From NCBI RefSeq assembly GCF_016920785.2, contig NW_024609857.1, positions 126,969,094 to 127,033,093 on the forward strand: a stretch of DNA of 64,000 bases, given 5' to 3'. A program made the position numbers and the translations under genes. Below, piece by piece: positions 55,151 through 64,000 of the stretch. The notes below the pieces were generated by a model that had not been told where the DNA came from, did not search any database, and was given only the letters and a program-made list of their open reading frames with translations. The DNA is from Ixodes scapularis (lineage: Eukaryota; Arthropoda; Arachnida; Ixodida; Ixodidae). How positions within the stretch are numbered: position 1 is the first letter of the stretch; the number at the start of each line of letters is the position of its first letter.

Positions 55151-56750
55151 GGATCCAGCCAGGAATAGGAGGGGCAAACCAACCGGGAGCGAGCAGCTAG
55201 TGGCAAGGGTTGAACAACGGAGTCTGGCGTGCTCCGTGCAAGTCGACTCGGACGATAATCCAGATGAGTGTTTCAGCGACAACCAGACAAACAGTAATGA
55301 CCCGAGGCCCTTGCGCGAATTCTCGGCGGTGACCCAGGGCACCTGCAGACGAGAAGCTGGAATGATAATTCACCGGCAGGAGCAACTCTTGGCAGCGACT
55401 TGAAGGAACCCACCCAACTATCTTTAATTCTGGCAGGTGCTTGAGGCATTGCCATTTTAAGATTGGTCAGTGCCCGCAAGAGGCTGAATCCAGGTGCCAC
55501 TGTTAGAGCAGCTGGAATCGACGACCAAGCAGGTGAACAGCTGGTTTGCCGGAGCTTCAGGACGGTGACAAGACCAGTGACGAGAACCGGAAAATCAAGC
55601 CCACACAAACTGAGTATGATTCAAGTTTATTTGCACATTTGTATATATTTTTACCGTTTTCTAAATATACTTTCTTTAATCGTATAACGGTCCAGCCAAC
55701 TCGTTTCTCATTTGATATGGTGAGAAGAGGGTCATTGTTCGTGTTGAGAGACTGCTTCATGCCTGTGAAGGCCTAGGTAGGTTGAAATAATCAAACGAGG
55801 TTCCACTGTTTCAGGAGGTATGCAGTCAACCCGCATTATTCTAGAAACAAATTTGAAGTTGCAAATTTTGTGATACTTCACAAGAGCATGCCAAAGCTTT
55901 GATAAGTGTCCCTAAAGTGCGACTATCTTATATTTCGCATATAACCGTGTGAAGGTCCTTCGCAAGCGAACCTGTGCGACTCCGCGGTACAGATTCGGCG
56001 TTGCAGTCTCCCGCGGTGCGGAACCCTTCCGACATGTCTCGGAGTTCAGCGAAGTTGGCTGCTATCGTAGGCAGTTTATCGGATGTGCGCTTCTCGCGGT
56101 CGAGCACCAGTCTAAACAACTGTTCGTGTGGGACTGGTTCAGCTGGTCTGGCATTGTACGTATGTACCTTCCGAACACGACATTTCACGTTTTAAATGCA
56201 GACAAGTCTATCATCTTTTCTCCAGCTAGGCTTAAAGGCTTCAGTAGCTCGGCGTACAATACAAACAGTATCGCCTCCATCAAACTGACACTGGCATTCT
56301 GGAGTGCGGCGTGTTTCAAAGCGCGGAGATGCTCGAGACTATAAAAATACAATGACATAAACTAGAAACCACAAACCTTTGGAAAAGAAGCCCGCGCGCA
56401 CATCAGCGTAAACACGTCTGTCCACGTCGGCTGGGCCATCTAGGCCGTGCAATCGGTGCAATCGCATCTTTGGGCGTCATTTACTGCTAGCGCAACGACT
56501 TTTGTTTCTAATTAAAAGTATCGCGAACTATTTTAACCCTTATTGCAACCCGCGCAACTGCCTATTACAGTGAATTTGTAATTAAAACAAAACAAAAATA
56601 AAAAAAAAAGCTGCTGCCGCTAAAGAGAACAGCCAATGACGTCATAGTCACGTGGACCAATAGGAGCCGACATAGTTTTGTTTTGTTTGTTTTTGTTTTT
56701 TCCTTGGCTCCGCCCCCCTGTACTGGGTAGGATTTCAAAATACGCATCCC

Positions 56751-57340
56751 GGAGTGGTTCCGCAGCGAGACTCTGGCTGTGATAGCCCAGAACAGCTAGC
56801 CTACGCAACACTGCCATGGCGTGGGAAGGGCGATCCGCAGGCCTGGACACGGGCTCCGGCTGTGAGCTCTGAACGACGGGCGACAACCAGGGTCGGCGGG
56901 TTCGGAGTGCCGGCTCTCGAAGACGGGCAACCGGGATGTACAATAAACCCATCCGCTGCCCTCCTGTTGTATTGTGTCACTTCCTGGGAGCAAGCGAAGC
57001 ACGGACCGATTCGGCGGCCACAAGTAGTGAAGACAACTCAAACTGGTGTCCAAATGACGACTCTACAATATTCTCTCAGCACTTGGACCTAGCAAGGCTC
57101 CCGATTAAAAAACCGCATAAAAGAACCAGGGACGCAGGTACACACGGGGACTGCTGAAATCGGGGTCGCCGCCGCTCTCAACGGCCCGACGGGAAAACTG
57201 GCCGCCCCATTAACAGAGACGCCTCCGCTTGTGGCGCTGAATGCAGTCGCTCTCGTGGCGCCGCCTGGCCATTGCCGGCTGCCTATTCCTTGGGCGTCGC
57301 CGGCCAGTGTTTGCACTGCCCAGTGGCGGCTGTTTCAGGG
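56751..57340. other. GC-richer DNA, unidentified short frames
   Basis: ATGTACAATAAACCCATC at about 56935 contains AATAAA in a GC-rich context and may be a retroelement LTR end. The frames around it (73-112 codons) have no recognisable domain. Confidence 0.35.
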
Positions 57341-57437
57341 GGGGGGGGGGGGGGGGCAAAACACACACCCTGCCCCCCCACTCTGAGAACTGGGGGGGCA
57401 AGCGCCCCCCCCCCCCTTCCCCCCCCCCCCCCCCCCG
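57341..57437. repeat. G-run and C-run block
   Basis: CAGTGGCGGCTGTTTCAG at 57321 leads into about 18 G, then a mixed stretch and more than 30 C in two runs. The sequence can form a G/C stem. Styled like the hAT-like element at 2889, but without a matching duplication. Confidence 0.8.
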
Positions 57438-57451
57438 GTTGGTATGCCAAT

Positions 57452-57725
57452 GACTGGGAATGTAATTTGAAAGAAAAAGTTTAAGGCAGAATGAAGGGGA
57501 CAAGACAACGCCTCAAACTCAGCTCTGGGAAGGAAATTTGAAAGAAAAAGTGTAAGAAGACAGAAACAAGCGGACAGGACAACGTCTTAAACTCAACTCA
57601 GCTGCAAACTCAGCTCAGGACAACGTCTCAAACTCAACTCAGCTGAGTTTGAGAAGTTGTCCTGTCCCCCTTTTTTTTTCTTCTTCTTACAAAATTTCTT
57701 GCGAATTTCATTCCCAGTCTCGCGA
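57452..57725. repeat. Three-unit array, two direct plus one inverted (about 75 bp each)
   Basis: Units GACTGGGAATGTAATTTGAA...CTCAAACTCAGCT (57452-57525) and CTGGGAAGGAAATTTGAAAG...CTCAACTCAGCT (57526-57603) are direct. A spacer of partial units follows, then an inverted unit (GAGTTTGAGAAGTTGTCCTG...TTCATTCCCAGTC, 57645-57722). Same two-direct-one-inverted layout as at 53270. Confidence 0.85.
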
Positions 57726-57778
57726 TTTTGCATCATGATCAACATACTGCACTTGCACCTGAACAATTTTTGTTTGTT

Positions 57779-58702
57779 TGTAATTGCTTTGGAGGTTTAT
57801 TTTCTGGGGCGGAAGAAACGCCGAGCAAAAAGCACAGAAACTGACGCAACTTGAGGTCGAGGAGCGTTCTACTATACCAGTGGCGTCGGAAGAGGGAAAA
57901 CGGGGGGAGGGGGGGGGGGGGGGCTCCAGTCTCTCCCCCCCTCCCATATTTTTCGGACTGTTAAAGAAAACAACACGGGGAAAGAGGATATGGTCGAGCT
58001 TATTTTAATCTGAAATTATTTATGCATATGTATAGCTACTGTCGCTCTTCACTGCATAAAAGATCGCGTAGATGGTCATTGTTAGAAACTCGTTGTCAGA
58101 AGGCACTACTCGTCACATGCTCGGTGGCTCGAAAGTTCAAAGCTATGTCTTTTCAACCTAAATAATTGTGCCATTGGTAAACAATAATCAATAAATAAAC
58201 CATAACAATAAATGCAAAACTAAAAAGCTGGAAAGAAAAAAAAAAACTGTCAAGAACCCGCCGGAAGTGTTGTATTCTTTCATATTCAGAGGCCCAGAAC
58301 TATGAAACAAGTTTCTCCTACCAAAATTTGTACAGGCCAAAAGAAACACGTCCCAAGAACGTAAAATGAGAGAGAAAAATTTTTTTTATGACGTGCTGAA
58401 TTTGAACAATTTTATAAATCTTCCCCATGAGTTAATAATTATTCCTCAACGTAAAAAAAACAATAAGCGCATTATTTTCTATTCTTCCGATGGTAATATT
58501 ATGTACTGTCTCTGGTGTTAATTTAAATGCGATGCCTCAATGTAGGCGAAAAAAAAAAAACGAAGTTTAGGGCATAATTGCCCGTAGGTACACGTTGGGA
58601 TATTTCTTCGAAACTCGTCTTGAACAACGGTAATCATATCTTAAGACGACACTTACTGAGGCTATAAATAAATCATTCTTAAAATGATTAACATCTCTAC
58701 CA
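57779..58702 (+). repeat. Dispersed repeat, copy 2 (uninterrupted)
   Basis: Direct counterpart of 22679-23582. At the end it reads AACATCTCTACCATC, the empty-site version of copy 1, where AACATC and TCTACCAT are separated by the LINE. Contains a G run (57903-57922) at the same place as copy 1. Confidence 0.85.
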
Positions 58703-59345
58703 TCTCGGTCGGAAACCAATAAGATGCCACTGCTGCATTTCTTCGTGGTGTTATTATTCCCACCACCCTCCATCACATTCCACAAACAACCTAGTAGGGA
58801 ACATCGTCTGCTCCCGGATGCCATATTTGACGTCACGAGTGCCGCTGCCCGTTGTTGCCAGTAGAGCGGCAGCTTCGAACGTGCACGCGTGAACTTTAGA
58901 AATAAATTTCTCGAGAGGAAATGAATATTTTGATTAAATATTTTGGAGACATGCTCACGGGTGGACATTTAATACAAGGTGAACATTTTATATTAAAACA
59001 AATAATAATCTGGCGTTTTTTTCTGAAGTCCCCGATTTGCCTGAAAATATGCTAACGCACCAACAGACATCGCTGAAATAGTAACCCAAATATTGCTCAA
59101 AAATATTTTTTCGTAAAGTTGTTGAATTTACAGTTTTGATCCTCACTGTGCACTTTAAAGTTTCTCTAGTGCAACTACAAAAAAGCGACTTGGGGGAAGG
59201 CAGGGGTTCGCCTTTTAGATTGTTGACGTTGTTCCCAATTGATTACAACCAGCTTTATGGTGTCAAATGAAGGCTTTAGAAGCTTGCTACACCACCCGCC
59301 AGCAGCACGAAACAAATGCTCGGCATAGTAAAATTTTACGCCGCA
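58703..59345. other. No gene recognised
   Basis: AT-rich DNA with a 133-codon minus frame (58567-58968) lacking any recognisable domain. Confidence 0.45.
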
Positions 59346-59350
59346 TTTAG

Positions 59351-59609
59351 GCTGCATTCACATTGGCGTTCGAATTGCAACCGCGAAGCGGATCAGCTCG
59401 TTTTCATCAACTGCGCGAGCTTCGCGGATGCGGTAGAGTGGCAATGTGAATCCGGTTCAGCCGCCAGTGTGACACTGGCGGCTGAACCTCATTCGGAAAG
59501 GGGTTGCGAACGTGGTTACTTCAAGGTGCATCAAATACACGCGCATTTGATTATGAAAACGAGCAGATTCGCTTCGCGGTTGCCATTCGAACGGCAGTGT
59601 GAATGGAGC
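59351..59609. mobile_element. Foldback MITE, 259 bp, with perfect 31-bp central palindrome
   Basis: Outer arms GCTGCATTCACATTGGCGTT and AACGGCAGTGTGAATGGAGC are inverted and continue through AACCGCGAAGCG and GCTCGTTTTCAT on both sides. The centre (59456-59486) is a perfect palindrome, TTCAGCCGCCAGTGT, G, and its complement. No target duplication could be matched, so the superfamily is open. Confidence 0.8.
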
Positions 59610-59870
59610 ATTAGACTGCCCGCTCGGCCTGCAAGCCTGCCCTCCACTGACGTCACGGCCCTGTAAAGCGCCGGTATACTTGGATGTTGATTTTGGCATC
59701 ATTTTCACTTGCGGATTTCACAGTAACTATTCTGAATTTCGTGATACTAAATAGTATACCGGAAAGGGTAAGGCCGGTGATTCCGAAACTGCAGCTAGTT
59801 GGGGTAGCTAAAAAATCGCCGGGTACCCACGCAATGAAATAGCACCTGCTCACGCAATCACCCCGAGATC
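59610..59870. other. No gene recognised
   Basis: Lies just downstream, on the minus strand, of the poly(A) signal of the terminal exon. The minus strand reads GATTGCGTGAGCAGGTGCT after the signal, a GT-rich stretch that could be the downstream element. Confidence 0.4.
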
Positions 59871-60291
59871 TTTATTGAATATTGTTGCACATTTACAAAC
59901 GACTTCTATTAATAGCTTTCCAATTGTATGCTGCGACAAACTCCATATTTTAGACATTGCTGGTATTGTTACGAACACAAAGTATCGCCGCCACGCTCAT
60001 ATTCATGTGAAGGGCACACCGAAGAAATGCACAGATCAGAAACACGCAGGGACTTTTTCTCAAGGTTGCTGAATGCTGAAAAACACCGGGCTTCTTTCCC
60101 CATCTTGTGGTAGGGCATCACTCGTGTCTCTATCACATTTGAAGTCTACTTCGTCAGGCTGGGGACACTGTCACAGGAGGTGGAGAAGTTGGGGTGATCT
60201 CTCCGTCTTTGGTGGCTTCTTGGGGCTTCCTCTCCTTGCGGCACATCATGGCAGACCGCAGTTCCTCCAGAAGGGTGTTCCAGATGGTGCT
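59855..60291 (-). CDS. 3'-terminal exon, probable kainate-type glutamate receptor C-terminus
   Basis: On the minus strand the acceptor TCTTGCAG is followed by 45 codons, 60291 to 60157, and TGA at 60154-60156: STIWNTLLEELRSAMMCRKE, then RKPQEATKDGEITPTSPPPV and TVSPA. In-frame stops lie just upstream of the acceptor, so the exon begins there. A poly(A) signal AATAAA (59871-59876, minus) lies about 280 bp beyond the stop. The EELR-x4-C-R-K pattern with a Pro/Ser/Thr tail resembles the cytoplasmic segment after the last membrane helix of kainate-type ionotropic glutamate receptors (for example GRIK4/5, from memory). The family call is moderate. The upstream exons would lie to the right, beyond the window or unrecognised. 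Confidence 0.5.
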
Positions 60292-60901
60292 CTGCAAGAT
60301 TCAAGTTATCTTCAGTTTTGAAGTGGAGGCGCCCAGAGTTGCGATCAAAGCAATAATTATTTCCTTTGTTTTCAAACAAACACGATGTTGGGGGAGAGAA
60401 AGGAGAAAAAAAAGTTGTTTACAAATAGCTTGACTGGTTTCTAGCTCCCCAAAAATGCAGCAGCACTTGAGCATGTCTTCAAATACAAACTAATGCATTT
60501 GACAAGTAACAAAAAAAAAAAAAACAACCAAAAAACAAAAACCCAACTTTCTTATTAAATATGCACACTAAACACGTAAAAAGAAAGAAAAACTTCTACA
60601 AAAAGTTGCCGTTTGAATTATACGATAAGTTTAGAAAACATCACGTACATCACTCACTGACATGTTAGTAATTTCCATATTTCCGACGCTAACCTGGTTC
60701 AGAATGGTCGGAAGAGTATATGTTAATGTCATTTGTTCTAATACATGGCGCTTCCCACGGTTCCGTGCTTCGTGTCAGATATGTGTTCACTTTTTTCGTT
60801 CAATCAGCCAAGTTTTCGAGGTAGCGACGGTTCATATATATAAATACATTTTTTTTTATACCTAGCACATAGGTGGTATTTGTTCAAATCATGAATTTTC
60901 G
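60292..60901. other. Presumed intron of the minus-strand gene
   Basis: AT-rich, with A runs (about 60511-60524). No second exon recognised. Confidence 0.4.
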
Positions 60902-63050
60902 TTATACGAAGTTCATAAGGATATTTTCTGTTCCACATTCAGTTGCATCATAGCGAATGCTTCGCAGTATCTTTTTCTGTGATATGGAATGTTTTTGAAC
61001 GTTCGTTCCAGTGGTCGTGCCCCATACTATGCGATTAGAATCTATAGGCATATAAAATAATAAATAATATATGAGTAACTTCATGTTAAGTGGCAGAAAT
61101 TTTCTGTACCGACATCTTAAGATAACTATACCGGATAATTTGGACAGAACATACTTAATGTGATCGTCCACGACATAAACTTTGTGAAAAAACAACAAGG
61201 TTTTAAACGCTGCAACTAATTCTACTTTAAAATGATTAAAAAGTATATCCGTGGTTGTGTCAGCATGCTTTGTTTTCAGCCGAAGTATAGGACTGCCTTA
61301 AGGAGTCTGCAATACTCTGAGGTCGAAGGTAGAAAACGCGGCATAGTGCAGCGCATGCAGGTACTGATTGGTCGCAGATATCGAGTTCCTTCCAGCCGGT
61401 TAATGGAAGGCGCACGTCCTGCGCTACGCTGCGTTCACTGCGCCCAACGTCGGAGTATAGCAGAGCCTTTAGTCTCACTCAAGTTTATTTTGAAAACATT
61501 TTTTTGCTCCATACGATACCAATCCCTTTAAGTGTTTTATTTCCATATTTTATAAGTTACGTGGCGTGACCACCGGTCCAAAATAACCTAGTGCCGTCGG
61601 CATATATAATAAATATTGTTTGGCTTAGGTTTACATTATCGTTTATATACATGTTGAATAAAAAAAGTCCCAGAATACTTCCACGAGGAACGCCTGATCA
61701 AATGTTACTGTGTCACGGATGGATTACCATTCATCTTAACGTATTGCCTCCTGGAAGAGAAATATACATTAATAAGTAGTGCCTCCTGTCCACAGACGGC
61801 GCATATGCCTAACTTTAAAAACAGCAAGTCATGATCAAGTTAACAAAATGCCTTTGTAAAGCCTATAAATAACCCAACAGTTATTTTTCCATTTTCACAA
61901 TTTTAAGATATATTATCTTTTTTATTATTATTTTTTTTTTTGGGCAAGAAGTGCAAGTTTTGTAGACCGTTGATTACGGAAACCAAATTGGGATGAACTT
62001 ATTAAGTCATGTCTTTCTGCTTATGCTTCGACTCGTAAAATAAAAAAAAAATAATAATTCAAGGTTATTAGAAAACGCTGGAAATATTGAAACTGGTCTG
62101 TAATTACCTAGGTCATTTGTATTACCTTTCTTAAATAAAACTGATACCTTTGCCAGCCGCATCTGCTTCTAACGCGATAGGGTCAAGGAGCCCGTGTCGC
62201 AGAAAAGCCGGCGTCGGTGTCGTGCGCTAAAATCCAAGGTTGGTCGATAGGGTCATTAACATCACCGCCACATGGCCTCGCGCGAAAATTTCAAACAACC
62301 CACAACGCTCACGTAAAACGTGACGTCAGGCGTTGAATGAAAGTGACTAAAAACATGACATGTAATGCGAATTAAATATACCAGCACGTCTCAAATGATT
62401 TCGCTTTATAAATTTATTCACAGTAATTCATTCGAGATCAATTCGAAGATTTTTTTGGGGCGGGATTCGAACCCACAACCTTCGGTCACGCAAAGCACTC
62501 TTGCACGGTTTAGGAACGAGCGAGAGTCTATATGACATATTTCGCTGATTTAATCTGCAAGCCATTATAGTCACCACATTTAGTGTGTTTTAATACATAA
62601 AACACGGATATTACTTCCGTATCGATACCTGGGTTGAGAAACATAGATTCACTGTTTCGGAAATTTATAAAGTTGCAAGCATCGGGCTCGGCCTTTTATT
62701 TAGCCAAATTAACAAAATGTTCACTGAATGCGTTTGTTAATGCTTGTCCTGTAATTTCCTTCCACTCATAGTTTATCCTTTCCACTCTACTTGAATCGTG
62801 AGTGCGGTTTAAGACATAATTTATCTTTTTCCATACTACCTCTGTCCTATTTACACAGGCCTGGAAAAAATCACGCAAATATTTCGCACGAGAATTCCTA
62901 ACTTCTTTGTTACGTTGGTTGCAAAAACGTTTAAAAACGACACGTTTTTCAGCCTTTTTTGTTTTTACAAATATTTGATATAATGCATGGTTACGGGTTT
63001 TCTTCGATGTCCTTAGTGATCTATATAAAAAACAGCTTTCATACACTTTT
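60902..63050 (-). mobile_element. Decayed CR1/jockey-like LINE, minus strand
   Basis: Read right to left: a linker between endonuclease and RT (62696-63046, with WKKINYVLNRT and ALTNAFSEHFVNLAK); an RT finger motif (VLFKKGNTNDLGNYRPVS, about 62080-62150); the palm (GVPRGSILGLFLFNMYINDN then YADG, about 61610-61720); and the thumb (VYVVDDHIKYVLSKLS, LPLNMKLLIYYLLFY and IVWGTTTG, 60902-61198). Frames are broken repeatedly. A foreign stretch at about 61210-61510 separates palm and thumb, and a tRNA-like sequence interrupts at 62457-62527. The catalytic YADD reads YADG, so the RT was already inactive by substitution. Confidence 0.85.
62457..62527 (-). repeat. tRNA-like sequence with good B-box
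   Basis: The minus strand ends TGTGGGTTCGAATCCCGCCCC, a canonical T-arm (GTGGG/CCCGC) and B-box. The D-arm half is degraded and the acceptor does not close. A tRNA pseudogene or SINE remnant inserted in the LINE. Confidence 0.6.
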
Positions 63051-64000
63051 TTAAGATTTGGCTAGAACACGCCTTACGGATTATTTGCATAGAAGGACAT
63101 CACTCCAGCCTCTGTAGCATAGTTGACGTCTAAAATTGCTTAGGTTATCTTGCGTAATTTTCTTGTATTTTAGTAATGTCTGCTATTTATGGGTTCTTAC
63201 AATATGTTTCTTTAAGCACAAGAAAATACCAAAGTGACCTTTTATAACAGTAATTATAACACCATATTCCGCTTGTGACGCACCAAGACTGGTAATAAAC
63301 ATATGAAGTAAAGCAGTAGATTCGGTAGTGATTCTAACTGTTGAAGTTATAGCATTCAAACACCCACTTGCTTTACTAGACAACTAGACACATTATTTAG
63401 AATTTTAGATGACGTTTCAATTCGTATATTTAGATTAAAGTTATGTCCTAAGACTACAATCTGTGGGCTTTCATTCGGGAACTCGAAGAAAGATTCCAAA
63501 TAGCAAAAACGATTCCGAGTAAAAAAACGGCAATATACCAAGTAAGAAATCAAAGAAAAAAAGATTCCAGGTAAGCAAAACATGAGCCATTCCACACTGT
63601 GAAGGTAGATGACCAGCGAAGCTCTTTAGCACACGACACAAACGTGACACAAATTTTTGAACAAAGGAACGAACTATCGCCACCCCGAAAACCGGAGGAA
63701 ACTAGACACGCGCGACGGGACCGCCACCCGGCAGAAAGTAGACACACGCGACCGGACCGCCACCACGGGAGAGCGGAAGGAAAAGAAACTAGGCACGCAA
63801 GCGCTTGGAACGAGGACAAAGAGAGGGCGGTGCGAGCATCGACATGGCCGACGCGGGTGGCACAGTGGCAAACCACTGAGAAATCTTTATTATCTACCTG
63901 AGACTTTACTGATCTTGAAAATGGTGCCTATTGATTACTAATCTACTAAAATGCATATCCAAGTGATGAAACGTATAAGCTTTTGCATAGAATGAAGCGA
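63051..64000. other. No gene recognised
   Basis: AT-rich to about 63590. Then comes a GC-richer stretch with an imperfect internal duplication (GACACGCGCGACGGGACCGC and ACACACGCGACCGGACCGCC, 63703-63762). Overlapping frames of 65-108 codons in this stretch reflect composition rather than any known protein. Confidence 0.45.

Larger units (their letters stand above)
53596..56750 (-). repeat. Right arm of the 2.5-kb inverted duplication (plus a 656-bp insertion)
   Basis: Inverted partner of 32490-35032. After subtracting the element at 54495-55150 its length is about 2.5 kb, as in the other arm. Corresponding blocks include the SINEs, the AATAAA region (about 55630, minus strand) and the paired frames at 55928-56344. 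The arms are separated by about 18.5 kb. Confidence 0.9.

Noticed and set aside
57321..57452. Possible hAT element at CAGTGGCGGCTGTTTCAG
   Set aside because: A candidate right end CAGTCATTGG exists, but GCACTGCC and GGAATGTA are unrelated.

Overview
This window looks like non-coding, transposon-packed DNA from an arthropod nuclear genome, most likely a hard tick (Ixodida). The evidence is the kind of repeats present: several LINE lineages with microsatellite 3' tails, tRNA-derived SINEs, a Ty3/gypsy polyprotein, a THAP-domain relic, and many hAT-type DNA transposons with G/C homopolymer runs. Real introns and splice signals are present, coding density is very low, and there is a 100-N scaffold gap (26701-26800). 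The tick assignment is inference from repeat style. No database was searched.

Layout. 1-1.93 kb: 3' part of a Ty3/gypsy retrotransposon (RNase H, integrase, probable short 3' LTR) with one nonsense codon and one frameshift. 2.2-5.5 kb: a tRNA-like fragment, minus-strand LINE fragments, a small hAT-like element, a 17-bp-unit array and a frameshifted THAP-domain relic with a 63-bp tandem repeat. 5.5-12.1 kb: two copies of one LINE. The second copy is split by a 2.64-kb foldback-type element (7799-10440), whose ends are arrays of a 17-bp unit flanked by a 10-bp target duplication, and again by a hAT element (10600-11953). 15210-15297: a probable first coding exon (Kozak ATG, signal peptide, GC donor splice site), compatible with the N-terminus of an ionotropic glutamate receptor. 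20331-25374: a 5.04-kb hAT insertion with an exact 8-bp target duplication, carrying nested elements. 27.0-29.1 kb: a minus-strand LINE with a plus-strand LINE inserted in it. 32.5-35.0 kb and 53.6-56.75 kb: a near-identical inverted duplication about 18.5 kb apart, with a 656-bp transposon in only one arm. 37-39 kb: a hAT inside a hAT. 39.5 kb: a tRNA-Ser(AGA)-like gene. 47.7 kb: a perfect hAT MITE. 48.3-51.1 kb: a TA-flanked mariner/pogo-type MITE interrupted by a 2.6-kb hAT. 59.87-60.29 kb: a probable minus-strand 3'-terminal exon with poly(A) signal, possibly the C-terminus of a kainate-type glutamate receptor. 60.9-63.05 kb: a decayed minus-strand LINE whose YADD motif reads YADG.

The only sequences that look like host gene parts are the exon at 15.2 kb (plus strand), the terminal exon at 60 kb (minus strand) and the tRNA-Ser. 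The rest is best read as intron or intergenic DNA built by successive nested insertions. For several of these, a paralogous copy inside the window supplies the empty site, so insertion order can be read directly. The strongest candidate for something undescribed is the 17-bp-unit foldback family at 3.1-3.7 kb and 7.8-10.4 kb.
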